Below are positions 1-9,603 of a stretch of DNA of 64,000 nucleotides, in pieces. The notes beneath the pieces are model-generated. The model did no database searches. It had not been told where the DNA came from and saw only the letters and a program-made list of their open reading frames with translations. The first letter of the stretch is position 1. Every line of letters starts with the position of its first letter. The DNA is from Candidatus Margulisiibacteriota bacterium. Lineage in GTDB: Bacteria > Margulisbacteria > Riflemargulisbacteria > GWF2-39-127. The translations under genes were made by a program, and so were the position numbers. The stretch covers positions 84,574-148,573 of the forward strand of contig QKMY01000019.1 in NCBI GenBank assembly GCA_003242895.1, given 5' to 3'.

Positions 1-10
1 CTATAGCTTT

Positions 11-46
11 CCCGGCAATAAATATGCCGGGATCTGTGTTTTTTTT
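11..46 (+). terminator. Rho-independent terminator
   Basis: A perfect 7-bp stem (CCCGGCA / TGCCGGG) with a 7-nt AT loop is followed by a run rich in T. It would end transcription of a plus-strand gene lying to the left of the window. Confidence 0.75.
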
Positions 47-227
47 AAATATAATATTCTATATCTACAGAGTAATATCCAGTAATTTGTCCTTTTGTGT
101 AAAGGAGTGTGCATCGACATTATGTGGTTACTGGTTTGTTGCCGGAATTGCTGTAGGTATGAAGTATTAAAAATATTTAAAAAAAAATAATTAATGTTAT
201 AATATGTTATTCATCTATGTCATAGAT

Positions 228-303
228 CGCAATTCCCAAATTACTTCCCGTCGTTAGATTACCCCCCTTCAATTTAATGCGGGAAGTAATTTGGTGAATT
301 GCG
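228..303. repeat. Long imperfect inverted repeat
   Basis: Two arms of 23-24 nt (left arm begins CGCAATTCCC, right arm ends GTGAATTGCG) pair across their full length with a single extra base in the right arm, around a 29-nt spacer. There is no T-run after it, so it is not a standard terminator. It lies in an otherwise gene-free stretch. It could be a small non-autonomous mobile element, a structured RNA or a bidirectional regulatory hairpin; the sequence does not decide. Confidence 0.6.
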
Positions 304-425
304 AAAATATACATGAATTAATTGTGTTTGTTGTTTTTTTGAAGGATGGAATTGATTGGAAAGAATAATAGGGATAATAATAGATAAAATTATCGCTATT
401 TAGCAATATAAGGAGGGATTTGAGG

Positions 426-557
426 GTGAAAAAAGGTAAAGAATTAGTAGCTCATATCCTTGAGCGGACTTTGAGTCGGGAACCGATTGTTGTTTGGACA
501 AAATTTGAATTCATTATTGACGAAAAAAAATTTAGCTTTCTTTCTAATAATAATTAA
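426..557 (+). CDS. Small hypothetical protein (43 aa)
   Basis: A GTG-initiated frame of 43 codons is preceded by a strong Shine-Dalgarno sequence (AAGGAGGG, 8 nt upstream). The product is soluble, lysine- and phenylalanine-rich, and has no membrane segment or recognised motif. I do not recognise the family. The ribosome binding site is the main argument that it is translated; codon-level conservation cannot be judged from one sequence. No partner gene is adjacent on the same strand. Confidence 0.4.
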   Translation: MKKGKELVAHILERTLSREPIVVWTKFEFIIDEKKFSFLSNNN

Positions 558-659
558 TAAAATAAGTTATCCCTATTTTAATTCAAATATATTTGCTGAG
601 ATTATCTTCCCGGGTGCATTTTAATTATTGCTTTAGAATGATCATGTATCACAAGGTGG

Positions 660-1721
660 CTAGGTTGTCTTCCCAAAGGCCAGATTGTCCAGTATCTGTA
701 CTACAGCTGTAAGGCTCTGTGTTTGTTGCGAGAGAGCTCTGTAGCCGCTGGCCGATTTCTCGGCAGTCTGGGCATTATGCGTTGTTAGTTTATTGAGTTG
801 AGTGATAGAGATATTGATATTCTCAATACCTCTGGCTTGATGTTCGATGGCTTTGTCAATAGAATGGACTAAATCTGCAATCTTGTTGGCATTTTCGGCG
901 ATGGCCCCCATTGTGATGAGAGTATCTACTGCGACTGTGACCCCGCTTTCCGCGTTCATAACCGACTTCTGAATTAGTTCTGAAGTATTCCTGGCAGCAC
1001 TGGTACACCGTTGCGCAAGGCTTCGGACTTCTTCGGCAACAACGGCAAACCCTTTCCCTGCATCACCGGCGCGGGCAGCTTCGACAGCTGCGTTAAGGGC
1101 TAATAGATTAGTTTGAAAGGCGATCTCGTCGATTGTTTTAATGATTTTTGCTGTTTCATAGGAAGATTCTTTTATGTTTTTCATGGAGTCATTTACACGT
1201 TCGATAGCTGCTTGTCCCTGATTAACACTTTCTTTGCTGGCGATCATGAGCTTGTTTACCTGGCTGACATGGGACGCATTCTTGCTTGCCATCGAGGACA
1301 TCTCCTGTAGGGAGGCTGAGGTTTCTTCTATACTGGAGGCCTGCTCCAATGTGCCTCTAGCTAGTTGTTCGCTGGAGGTGTTTATTTGATCTGACACTTT
1401 ATCTATGTTTGCTGTGCAGTTGGATAGCTGTGTGATGGATAGGTTGATCGGTTTGACAATCCTTCTGCCAACTACCTTAAAATTGAGGCCGACAACGACT
1501 ATTAAAAGAATTAGATAGCTCGCAGTCTGGATTACCCCCATAGGTACGCCACCAATACGACCGAACATATACGAGAATAAATTGGTTAGATAAATCCCGG
1601 GAATAAGCCAGATTCTCAGTTGTGTTGCAATTGATGGTTTTAGCACTCGGGTATAGATAAATGTCATTACGCTGAGAAGAATAACGACGATAAAGACAAC
1701 CAGGGAAAGTTCTTTTAGCAT
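660..1721 (-). CDS. Methyl-accepting chemotaxis protein
   Basis: Chemoreceptor that would signal through CheW/CheA from the inner membrane. Two hydrophobic segments (about residues 5-24 and 62-79) flank only about 37 residues, so there is no sizeable periplasmic ligand domain. The cytoplasmic part is a long coiled coil with the diagnostic signalling hairpin at about residues 198-238, containing [19 protein letters not shown] and [18 protein letters not shown] clear HAMP domain is not apparent; the segment after the second membrane helix (about 83-115) may be a degenerate one. At 353 residues it is short for the family. It stands alone, divergent from the polysaccharide locus, with no che genes nearby. 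Confidence 0.93.
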   Translation of the reverse strand: MLKELSLVVFIVVILLSVMTFIYTRVLKPSIATQLRIWLIPGIYLTNLFSYMFGRIGGVPMGVIQTASYLILLIVVVGLNFKVVGRRIVKPINLSITQLSNCTANIDKVSDQINTSSEQLARGTLEQASSIEETSASLQEMSSMASKNASHVSQVNKLMIASKESVNQGQAAIERVNDSMKNIKESSYETAKIIKTIDEIAFQTNLLALNAAVEAARAGDAGKGFAVVAEEVRSLAQRCTSAARNTSELIQKSVMNAESGVTVAVDTLITMGAIAENANKIADLVHSIDKAIEHQARGIENINISITQLNKLTTHNAQTAEKSASGYRALSQQTQSLTAVVQILDNLAFGKTT

Positions 1722-1898
1722 CTTAATCCTTTTATTTTACACGATTTCTTATATATTATATCTAATAATATTTTGTTTTGCAAATATGTATGGAATATAG
1801 TTAGCAAAAGTATGCTGTTCTAAATATTCCAGATTATGGAATTTATTTGTTTGTTTGTTTTTGAGAAATTATTTCATTGTAATGAATGTTTATTCGTA

Positions 1899-1927
1899 TT
1901 GACAGGTATGTAGCGCAGTTGTATATA
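1899..1927 (+). promoter_or_regulatory. Sigma70-type promoter for the polysaccharide locus
   Basis: A consensus -35 box (TTGACA) and a -10 box (TATATA) are separated by exactly 17 nt. Transcription would start near 1934 and give a leader of about 100 nt before the wzm ATG. This is the best promoter match upstream of the long plus-strand gene run. A weaker TATAAT lies further down at 1972-1977. Confidence 0.65.
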
Positions 1928-2034
1928 TGCAGTTGAGTATGGGAATGTCTGATTATGCCTTAATAGTTGTCTATAATAATATCAAGCTATGATAATGAGA
2001 TGCGGTATTTGGTTTGAGGGAATGTGGAAGACTA

Positions 2035-2874
2035 ATGGGTAGTTGTTCAGAAAATTCTTTGGTAATTGAAATAGGGACGGGGCGAAAAAAGAATCGTTAT
2101 TGGAAAGATGTCTGGTCCTATAGGGAATTGTTTGTTTTTCTTTCGTGGAGGGATATTCTTGTTAGATATAAGCAGACATTCATAGGAGTGGCCTGGAGTG
2201 TTATCCGACCTGTTCTGACTATGGTGGTATTTACTCTCGTTTTTGGTAAGCTGGCTAAATTGCCTTCGGAAGGTGTGCCTTATCCTGTTCTGGTCTACGC
2301 TGCTATGCTACCATGGCAGTTTTTTTCCAATTCTTTTAGCGAAGCCGGTAATTCGCTGATTTCAAATGCAAATCTGCTTACAAAAATCTATTTTCCCCGA
2401 ATCATAGTGCCTTCAAGCGCAGTAATAGTAAGCCTGGTTGATTTTCTCATATCTTCTGTAATACTGATAGCCCTTATGGTCTGGTTTCGTTTTGTGCCGG
2501 ACTACCGGATACTTACTCTTCCGATATTTCTGATTCTGGCATTGATTACTTCTTTAGGTGCCGGATTCTATGTGGCAGCATTGAATGTGAAATATCGGGA
2601 TTTCAGATATATCATTCCTTTCATCGTCCAGTTCGGGTTGTATATATCGCCGGTTGGATTTAGTAGTAATATAGTGCCTGAAAAATGGAGATTATTATAT
2701 TCGCTTAACCCGATGGTGGGCGTAATTGATGGGTTCAGGTGGGCGATTGTTGGTGGAAATAGTAATATTTACTTGCCTGGTTTTCTATTGTCAGGTCTTA
2801 TTTCTGTATCTCTGTTTGTAGGTGGTATATATTATTTCCGTAATATGGAAAGAAGTTTTGTTGATATTATTTGA
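2035..2874 (+). CDS. wzm: Polysaccharide ABC exporter permease (Wzm-like)
   Basis: Inner-membrane component of an ABC-2 type exporter that moves undecaprenyl-linked polysaccharide (O-antigen or capsule) across the membrane. The protein has about six hydrophobic segments after a charged N-terminal cytoplasmic stretch (SWRDILVRYKQTFIGVAWSV), which is characteristic of the Wzm/KpsM family, and a family-typical NVKYRDFRYIIPF stretch in the middle. The ATG at 2035 is preferred because GGAAG precedes it at good spacing; the frame also extends to a TTG at 2014 that lacks a ribosome binding site. It lies 19 nt upstream of the ATPase gene, so the two form an exporter pair. Confidence 0.92.
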   Translation: MGSCSENSLVIEIGTGRKKNRYWKDVWSYRELFVFLSWRDILVRYKQTFIGVAWSVIRPVLTMVVFTLVFGKLAKLPSEGVPYPVLVYAAMLPWQFFSNSFSEAGNSLISNANLLTKIYFPRIIVPSSAVIVSLVDFLISSVILIALMVWFRFVPDYRILTLPIFLILALITSLGAGFYVAALNVKYRDFRYIIPFIVQFGLYISPVGFSSNIVPEKWRLLYSLNPMVGVIDGFRWAIVGGNSNIYLPGFLLSGLISVSLFVGGIYYFRNMERSFVDII

Positions 2875-2893
2875 TAGCTAAAGGATTTTCTTT

Positions 2894-4180
2894 ATGGATG
2901 CCGTTGTTAAGGTTGAGAACTTAAGTAAAAGCTATATTCTTTCACATCAGCCGGGGAAACGATACGTTGCTCTTAGGGATGTCATCTCAGAAAAAACTAA
3001 AAAAATAACCGGCAGAATTCTGCATCCGTTTTTGGCTTTTAAAGAATTAAAACCGCTCCATGAAGAATTCTGGGCACTTAATGATGTGTCTTTTAATATT
3101 AGACAGGGTGACAGGGTTGGCATAATTGGCAGGAATGGTGCAGGCAAATCGACACTGCTCAAAATACTGAGCCGCATAACCGAACCTACAAAAGGACATA
3201 TTTCTATTAAAGGAAGTGTGGCTAGTTTGTTGGAAGTTGGGACTGGTTTTCACCCGGAGCTAACCGGCAGAGAAAATATTTTTCTTAACGGCGCTATACT
3301 TGGGATGAAAAGAACAGAAATTAAAAAGAAGTTTGATGAAATTGTAGCTTTCGCGGAAATTGAAAAGTTCCTAGACACACCTGTAAAGAGGTATTCCAGC
3401 GGTATGTATGTGCGGCTTGCTTTTGCCGTAGCGGCACATCTTGAGCCGGAGATACTTGTGGTTGATGAGGTACTTGCCGTAGGAGATTCACAATTTCAGA
3501 AAAAGTGCTTAGGAAAAATGGAGGATGTGTCGGCAAAAGAAGGACGAACTGTGCTGTTTGTCAGTCATAATATGGTAGCGCTTCAGTCACTATGTAACAA
3601 AGGGTTGTTATTGTTGAACGGCAGAGTTGCATTCGATGGTGCATCTAAAGATGCGATCCAGAAGTATTTACAGGAATTTAACAAGAAATCTGTTTTGGAT
3701 CTATCTAGCCGGTGTGATAGGGAAGGAAATCAAGCCGTCAAAATTACCAATATAAAATTTTATAACGATTTAACTGGAGACAGGGTTGATGTGCTGGTTT
3801 CCGGAATGCCTGTTTTGATAGAAGTTGAATATTTTTGTCAAAATTCTAAAAAGGTAAAATCTTTTGATATTTCTATTTCTTTTTGGACACAAATGCAAAC
3901 TTTTTTATTTGCTTGCAGAAGTTCAGCTGTGGGTGTGGATTTTCGGCTGATAGAGAAAGGAAAGATATACTGCAAGATACAGAAGTGGCCTTTAAATGCA
4001 GGTATATATAAATACAATATATACACCGAGGCGAATGGGATAATGAGTGACAGGATAGTTGATGTTGAGGATCTTAATGTTGAAAGTGGAGATTATTATC
4101 AGACAGGCAAATTGCCTGCGGCTCATTTGCAAGGCGTTTTTATTGATCATCAATGGCTGGATGGTGGGCAATTAATATAG
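2894..4180 (+). CDS. wzt: Polysaccharide ABC exporter ATPase with C-terminal Wzt domain
   Basis: ATP-binding subunit of the exporter. Visible motifs are Walker A (GRNGAGKST, about 79-87), the signature (YSSGMYVRLAFA, about 167), Walker B (EILVVDE, about 186) and the H-loop (VSHN, about 222). Beyond about residue 250 there is an extra domain of about 170 residues, which matches the size and place of the C-terminal carbohydrate-binding domain of Wzt proteins that recognise modified, chain-terminated O-antigen. AAAGGA precedes the ATG. In known Wzt systems the chain terminator is a methyl- or phosphate-modified sugar; the methyltransferase at 9600-10358 is a candidate for making such a cap, but this is inference. 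Confidence 0.94.
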   Translation: MDAVVKVENLSKSYILSHQPGKRYVALRDVISEKTKKITGRILHPFLAFKELKPLHEEFWALNDVSFNIRQGDRVGIIGRNGAGKSTLLKILSRITEPTKGHISIKGSVASLLEVGTGFHPELTGRENIFLNGAILGMKRTEIKKKFDEIVAFAEIEKFLDTPVKRYSSGMYVRLAFAVAAHLEPEILVVDEVLAVGDSQFQKKCLGKMEDVSAKEGRTVLFVSHNMVALQSLCNKGLLLLNGRVAFDGASKDAIQKYLQEFNKKSVLDLSSRCDREGNQAVKITNIKFYNDLTGDRVDVLVSGMPVLIEVEYFCQNSKKVKSFDISISFWTQMQTFLFACRSSAVGVDFRLIEKGKIYCKIQKWPLNAGIYKYNIYTEANGIMSDRIVDVEDLNVESGDYYQTGKLPAAHLQGVFIDHQWLDGGQLI

Positions 4181-4221
4181 AGTTTTAACGCGTATTCCGG
4201 ATTTAAAAAGGTTCTTATTCT

Positions 4222-6981
4222 ATGTCAGTTAATGTATCAAATGTTTATAAAAATGAATTATGTACGGGATGTGGCATGTGCGCAAGTGTTTGTCCTGCCG
4301 GGTGTATTTCTGTCAGGAAAGACGAAGATAAAGGAATCATGCATGCATTTGTGGATGAAAGCAACTGTAATCATTGTGGTATATGTGTAAAAGTATGCCC
4401 AGGTGAGAAAGTTGATTTTAACCGGGATATGCCGGATAAAAGGCTTGGTTTGTTAAGTCATCCTTATGTAGGAAAATATTATAATATTTATTTTGGATGC
4501 ACTAACGATAATGAGATAAGGTTTAATGGCGCTTCAGGTGGAATGGTAACAGCTTTTCTTTTGCATATACTTGAAAAGAAACTGGTTGATGGTGTAGTAG
4601 TCTCAAGAATGAGTAAAAATGAACCATTAGTTGCCGAAACATTTATTGCGAGGTCGAAGGAAGAAATAATATCAGCCCAGAAATCGATTTATTGCCCTGT
4701 TCCTTTAGGGCTCATTATGAAGACACTTCAGAATAGTCCGGGACGGTACGCGGTAGTAGGTCTTCCCTGCCATATACATGCTATCAGGAAAATGCAGAAG
4801 CTGAAAAAAGAACTTGTCGGGAAGATTGTATTTACCATAGGTTTATTTTGCAGTCGGACCCCAAGTTATAATGCCACCCGTTTTCTATTGGAGAATAAAG
4901 GTATAAATTCAGATGCCGTATCTTCCATTTCTTACAGAGGGAATGGACATCCTGGTTTAATGACAATTAATTTGAAAGATGGAAAAAGCATTAATGTACC
5001 TCATTTGGATTATGATTATTGGGGATATATGTTTTTTAATTTTTTTATTCCTACAAGATGTTTTCTTTGTGCGGATAAGGTCGCTGCCCTGGCAGATATA
5101 TCGGTAGGGGATAATTGGTCTGCTTTGATGAAGTATAGAGGTGGAACTTCAACTATTATTGTGAGAGATAGTGACTGCCTGGATATCTTGAGAAATATGG
5201 AACGGGATAAGTTGGTTATTTTGCAGGAAACAGGCATTGATGTTCTTATTCACAGCCAGGATTTAACAAATAAATGTAATATTGCTTCGAGGGCAAAACT
5301 ATGGAAGTTGTTGGGGGGGGCCTTGCCGGATTATGGCACACTAGAATATGCCTGTAATTGCAGAATTAACAAGTTAATAGTAATAATCCCTAAATTTATT
5401 AAATATTTTCTAAGCCGCAGGAAATATAATTTTAAATTGCTTAAAAGAAGAGCAAGGATATTTTGGATGGTTGAACAGCTTGGATATAAGATATCTGGGA
5501 TAATGAAAAAAGTATTAAAGACTCCTTTTTATTTATATAAATACTTAATAAGTCCGTTATTGTTTATTTCAAAAAAGAAGTTAGAAAAAAATAGTAAATA
5601 TAAAATAGTTATGATAGGCGGCTATGGATGTCGGGATATCGGGGATGAAGCTATGCCTCATGCAGATATAATCAATTTGAGAAGTATGTTTGGAGACAGG
5701 TTAGATATTGTTATGTTGTCTCCGGACCCTGAGTATACGCGGGAATTTCATAAAGAAAGATCTATAAAGGATATTAATGAATTAACCCCTTTTCCTTTAA
5801 ACGGAGTAATAAGTATTGTAAAAATTATTATGTCTTTATATTTTCTTTGGGGGGCGTTTTTATATAAGCATGGAATATCTATCAGGCTTTGGCCTAATGC
5901 CAGAAATGTACTTGATGAAATGGCTTCATGTGATCTTTTGTTTAATGTTGGAGGCGGGAATTTAAATAGTGTTATTCCACAGGAGCTTTATAAGAAAGGA
6001 TTAACTTATATAGCAGCTGATATTTTAAATAAGCCGATAATCCTTTCCGGTCAGACAGCCGGTCCATATACGAAATTGGTAGATAGGCTTTTTTCAAGAT
6101 ACTGTTTAAATAAAGTTCATATGATTACCTTCAGGGATAAAAAAACATCCCATGAGAGATTACTGAAAATCGGTGTATCCGGGCCTGTTATGGTTGACGC
6201 TGCTGATGACGCAATGACTATTCCCTTGATCGATGTTTATGAAACAAAGCAGATACTGATAAGGGAATTAGGTGCTAACTGGGTGAAGAATGATAAACGG
6301 CTCAAGGTAGCAATGAATCTGAAAGGTTCTTTGAAGATTTTTAAGCAAGCAGGGGAAAAAACTGAAGTAAAAAATGAAATTGAATTAATGGCTATTATTG
6401 CAGATTCAATTATAGATAAATATGATGCTCAGATTGTATTTATACCTACAGATTATTGCGACGGAGTAGATGATAGGGAGTTACATACGGATGTCGTGCA
6501 AAAAATGCATAATAAACATGCCGTAAAGACAATCGAGGGGGAATATAATGATACTACCTTAAAAAGTTTAATAGGCATGTTTGATGCAGCCATTGGCGCC
6601 CGGTATCATTTTTGTGTGTTCGCGGCTTCCATGCTTGTTCCGTATTGCGGTATTGCGAGTGGAGTTTATCAGAGGACAAAACTACAAGGATTATCTGACC
6701 TTTGTGGTTTGCCCCAATGTTATATAAATGAAGATATGGAAACTGCTTCCTTTGATGATGTATGGGGTAAAATTCAGGAATTTATAAAAGACCGGCAAAT
6801 AATTAAGCAAAAGCTAAAGAATATTGTACCTGTATTAAAAGAAAAATCTTTAATCGGTGTTAAAGAAGTCGAGAAAATTCTAAAAAATAACAAGGGAGTT
6901 ATAGTACATCACAAAGGGAATAATTCTTATAAAGCCAGGAGCAAAAATGTATTTGTCAGTAATTATACCGACGAGAAATAG
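4222..6981 (+). CDS. Ferredoxin/FrhB-like and polysaccharide pyruvyltransferase fusion
   Basis: A 919-residue two-part protein. Residues 1-60 hold two 4Fe-4S clusters of bacterial ferredoxin type (Cys 14, 17, 20, 24 and 49, 52, 55, 59). They are followed to about residue 400 by a domain resembling the F420-hydrogenase/dehydrogenase beta subunit family (FNGASGGMVTAFL, VVGLPCHIHAIR). From about residue 464 a polysaccharide pyruvyltransferase domain begins (GGYGCRDIGDEAM) and continues through VGGGNLNS and GARYHFCVFAAS to about 860. The two families are often neighbours in polysaccharide loci; here they form one open frame. The likely job is adding pyruvyl or a related modification to the polymer, with the redox part unexplained. 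The 3' end overlaps the next gene by 35 nt. Confidence 0.85.
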   Translation: MSVNVSNVYKNELCTGCGMCASVCPAGCISVRKDEDKGIMHAFVDESNCNHCGICVKVCPGEKVDFNRDMPDKRLGLLSHPYVGKYYNIYFGCTNDNEIRFNGASGGMVTAFLLHILEKKLVDGVVVSRMSKNEPLVAETFIARSKEEIISAQKSIYCPVPLGLIMKTLQNSPGRYAVVGLPCHIHAIRKMQKLKKELVGKIVFTIGLFCSRTPSYNATRFLLENKGINSDAVSSISYRGNGHPGLMTINLKDGKSINVPHLDYDYWGYMFFNFFIPTRCFLCADKVAALADISVGDNWSALMKYRGGTSTIIVRDSDCLDILRNMERDKLVILQETGIDVLIHSQDLTNKCNIASRAKLWKLLGGALPDYGTLEYACNCRINKLIVIIPKFIKYFLSRRKYNFKLLKRRARIFWMVEQLGYKISGIMKKVLKTPFYLYKYLISPLLFISKKKLEKNSKYKIVMIGGYGCRDIGDEAMPHADIINLRSMFGDRLDIVMLSPDPEYTREFHKERSIKDINELTPFPLNGVISIVKIIMSLYFLWGAFLYKHGISIRLWPNARNVLDEMASCDLLFNVGGGNLNSVIPQELYKKGLTYIAADILNKPIILSGQTAGPYTKLVDRLFSRYCLNKVHMITFRDKKTSHERLLKIGVSGPVMVDAADDAMTIPLIDVYETKQILIRELGANWVKNDKRLKVAMNLKGSLKIFKQAGEKTEVKNEIELMAIIADSIIDKYDAQIVFIPTDYCDGVDDRELHTDVVQKMHNKHAVKTIEGEYNDTTLKSLIGMFDAAIGARYHFCVFAASMLVPYCGIASGVYQRTKLQGLSDLCGLPQCYINEDMETASFDDVWGKIQEFIKDRQIIKQKLKNIVPVLKEKSLIGVKEVEKILKNNKGVIVHHKGNNSYKARSKNVFVSNYTDEK

Positions 6982-7972
6982 GGGCAAAGAGTTAAGCATT
7001 GCTCTAGGATCTCTTGCTAAACAGACACTATCACCAGATGAGTTCGAGGTGATTGTTGTGGATAATGGCTCAACAGATAATACCAGAGACGTCGTAAGAA
7101 GTTATCAGGGAGAAATTAAAAATCTCCGTTGTTTTTATGATAATGTGCCAGGGCTTCATGTAGGCAGAAATCGCGGCTTAAAAGAAGCAATGGCTGATAT
7201 CCTTGTTTATGCTGATGATGACATAGAAGCTTTTCCTGTTTGGCTGGAGGGTATTAAGGAGTCTTTTGCTTTGGATAAAAATATAGGCCTAGTTGGCGGC
7301 AAAAATCTGCCTGCTTTTGAAACGGAGCCGCCAGAATGGTTATTAAAAATGTGGAATAAGAATACTAAGGTTGGTAAGATTCTGGGTTACCTGAGCTTGA
7401 TTGATTTAGGCGAAGAAATTAAAGAAATAAATCCATTTTTCGTTTTTGGTTGTAATTTTGCCATAAAAAAACAGGTTTTAATAGAAGCCGGCGGTTTTCA
7501 TCCCGATGGCATGCCGCAAAAGCTGATTAAGTACCGTGGTGACGGAGAAAGCTATATATCGAGTTGTATTTTGGAAAAAGGATATATGACATTATATAAT
7601 CCAAAGGCTTCTGTTTACCATTTTGTACCGGAAAAAAGGATGACCTTGGAATATTTTTGTATTAGAGCTTTTAATGAAGGGATTTCCAGCTCCTATGTAC
7701 AAATTAGAAAAAATCATATAAAAACACCTATTAAAAAAAGAAATATTAATAATGAAAGTATAATAACAATAGCAAAAACTGTAAAAGGTAAGTTGTTGTT
7801 TATAATTAACCTGATAAATGTAAAACTTAACAAGTTTAAAAAAGATATTTTTTATGAAATACATAATGAAATTAATAAAGCGTATAAGGCAGGGTATCGG
7901 TATCACCAGAATGAAGTAAAAAACGATCCGAAATTATTAGAATGGGTTCTTCTTGAAAATTATTTAGGTTAG
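6947..7972 (+). CDS. Glycosyltransferase family 2
   Basis: GT-A fold sugar transferase for building the polysaccharide repeat on the cytoplasmic face of the membrane. The N-terminus carries the family start (SVIIPTRNRGKEL), the nucleotide-binding VVDNGSTDNT and an acidic metal-binding stretch YADDDIEA (about residues 88-95). The second half is basic and AT-rich, with no clear domain. AGGAG precedes the ATG, which lies inside the 3' end of the fusion gene, suggesting translational coupling. The sugar specificity cannot be read from the sequence. Confidence 0.88.
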   Translation: MYLSVIIPTRNRGKELSIALGSLAKQTLSPDEFEVIVVDNGSTDNTRDVVRSYQGEIKNLRCFYDNVPGLHVGRNRGLKEAMADILVYADDDIEAFPVWLEGIKESFALDKNIGLVGGKNLPAFETEPPEWLLKMWNKNTKVGKILGYLSLIDLGEEIKEINPFFVFGCNFAIKKQVLIEAGGFHPDGMPQKLIKYRGDGESYISSCILEKGYMTLYNPKASVYHFVPEKRMTLEYFCIRAFNEGISSSYVQIRKNHIKTPIKKRNINNESIITIAKTVKGKLLFIINLINVKLNKFKKDIFYEIHNEINKAYKAGYRYHQNEVKNDPKLLEWVLLENYLG

Positions 7973-8053
7973 AAAGGATAAAAGTAATAGAAGAAAAGGG
8001 TTATTCGGATGTAATCAATGCGAACTAAATAAATAACTATCGGGGGGTAGGTT

Positions 8054-8485
8054 ATGATTCAAACAATTGTTGATAAAGAAGCAATTCTCGCTATTATTAT
8101 TTCACGTGATTTTTCCAAAAAAGGCATACATTTTTTTACTCCTGATGAATTTTCCCAGCAGCTGGCATACATGAGCCATCCGGCAGGCAAAGTTATCGAA
8201 CCCCATATTCACAATCAGGTTCCAAGAGAGGTCCATTACACAAAAGAAGTTCTTTTTATAAGAAAAGGGAAGCTCCGCGTTGATTTTTACAATGACGCCA
8301 GGAATTATCTGGAAAGCAGAACTTTGGAAACCGGGGATATTATCCTGCTGGCATCAGGCGGTCATGGCTTTGAGGTCATAGAAGACCTTGAGATGTTTGA
8401 GGTTAAGCAGGGACCATATGTAGGTGAGCAGGATAAAACCAGATTTGAGAGTATTAAAGCGTATGGATTGGAGAGACACTTGTGA
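8054..8485 (+). CDS. Cupin-like protein of sugar metabolism
   Basis: A 143-residue protein with a single cupin-type beta barrel: EPHIHNQVPREVHYTKEV supplies a metal-binding-like histidine cluster, and GDIILLASGGHGFEV fits the second cupin motif. Cupins in polysaccharide loci act as sugar isomerases, epimerases or small binding proteins. This one does not carry enough of the FdtA or RmlC signatures to assign a reaction. A GGGGGGTAGG ribosome binding site precedes the ATG. Its stop overlaps the start of the aminotransferase gene (TGATG), so the two are translationally coupled and probably act on the same nucleotide sugar. Confidence 0.7.
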   Translation: MIQTIVDKEAILAIIISRDFSKKGIHFFTPDEFSQQLAYMSHPAGKVIEPHIHNQVPREVHYTKEVLFIRKGKLRVDFYNDARNYLESRTLETGDIILLASGGHGFEVIEDLEMFEVKQGPYVGEQDKTRFESIKAYGLERHL

Positions 8486-9603
8486 TGAATAGTTTTGTGC
8501 CGGTAAATGAACCGTTGTTAAACGGCAATGAGAAGAAGTATCTTGGTGAATGTATTGATACTGGATGGATATCAAGTGAAGGCCCGTTCATCAAGCAATT
8601 CGAAAATGCATTTTCTGTTTATGTCGGGCGCAAATACGGAATAGCAGTCAGCAACGGTTCGGTAGCTCTTGATGCGGCAGTTGTTGCATTGGGAATTGGT
8701 GAAGGGGATGAAGTGATCCTCCCTGCTTTTACTATAATTTCATGTGCTGCCGCGATAGTCAGATCAGGTGCGCTGCCCGTGCTTGTTGATTGTGATCCAC
8801 TAACCTGGAATATTGATGTTAATCAGATAGAGCAGAAAATTACCGCAAAAACCAGGGCAATTATGGTGGTGCATATATACGGTTTGCCAGTTGATATGGA
8901 GCCTGTCCTGGAACTAGCCAGGAAATATGACCTTAAAATAATTGAAGATGCGGCTGAGATGCATGGACAGACATATATGGGTAGAGCGTGCGGCAGTTTC
9001 GGTGATATCAGTACCTTCAGCTTTTATCCTAACAAGCATATTACGACCGGTGAAGGCGGTATGCTGGTTACAGATGATGACTTTTTGGCAGATAGATGCC
9101 GTTCTTTAAGGAATCTATGTTTTCAGGCTGGTAAGAGATTTGTGCACGAAGAGTTGGGGTGGAATTTTCGAATGACTAATATTCAGGCTGCTCTTGGTCT
9201 GGCCCAATTGGAAAGACTACACGAGTTTGTAGAAAAAAAGAGAAGGATAGGCAAAAAGTATAATGAATTATTCATGGATGTAAAAGGAATTCAATTACCT
9301 GTAATCAAGACAGATTTTGCGGAAAACATATATTGGGTTTATGGAATGGTATTAAATGACGAAATATCTTTTGACGCTCAGGAAGTAATGAGACAGATGG
9401 CAGATAAACAGATTGGTACTCGTCCGTTTTTTTTTCCGATGCATGAACAGCCTGTGTTCCAGAAAATGGGCTTGTTTAAAAATGAGAAATATCCTGTGTC
9501 AGAAAAAATTGCCAGAAGAGGCTTTTATATTCCGAGCGGACTTGCTTTGACCGATGAACAGATAGAGCAGGTGGCGGCAGTTCTGAAAGAGGTGATTAAA
9601 TGA
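8485..9603 (+). CDS. DegT/DnrJ/EryC1/StrS sugar aminotransferase
   Basis: PLP-dependent enzyme converting a nucleotide-linked 4-keto sugar to an amino sugar. It is full length (about 372 residues) with the family motifs NGSVALDAA, DAAEMHGQ and SFYPNKHITTGEGGM, where Lys184 is the expected Schiff-base lysine. The overall pattern most resembles GDP-perosamine synthase-like members, but no other GDP-mannose enzymes are in the window, so the substrate is unsure. The ATG at 8485 overlaps the cupin stop; a GTG one codon earlier is also possible. The next gene begins inside its stop (ATGA). Confidence 0.93.
   Translation: MNSFVPVNEPLLNGNEKKYLGECIDTGWISSEGPFIKQFENAFSVYVGRKYGIAVSNGSVALDAAVVALGIGEGDEVILPAFTIISCAAAIVRSGALPVLVDCDPLTWNIDVNQIEQKITAKTRAIMVVHIYGLPVDMEPVLELARKYDLKIIEDAAEMHGQTYMGRACGSFGDISTFSFYPNKHITTGEGGMLVTDDDFLADRCRSLRNLCFQAGKRFVHEELGWNFRMTNIQAALGLAQLERLHEFVEKKRRIGKKYNELFMDVKGIQLPVIKTDFAENIYWVYGMVLNDEISFDAQEVMRQMADKQIGTRPFFFPMHEQPVFQKMGLFKNEKYPVSEKIARRGFYIPSGLALTDEQIEQVAAVLKEVIK

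Noticed and set aside
1113..1310. Plus-strand frame inside the chemoreceptor gene
   Set aside because: It is the complement of the conserved signalling domain and has no start signals of its own.
3137..3150. wzt as self-target of spacer 29
   Set aside because: The 14-nt identity falls in a conserved Walker A codon run, and the remaining positions differ.
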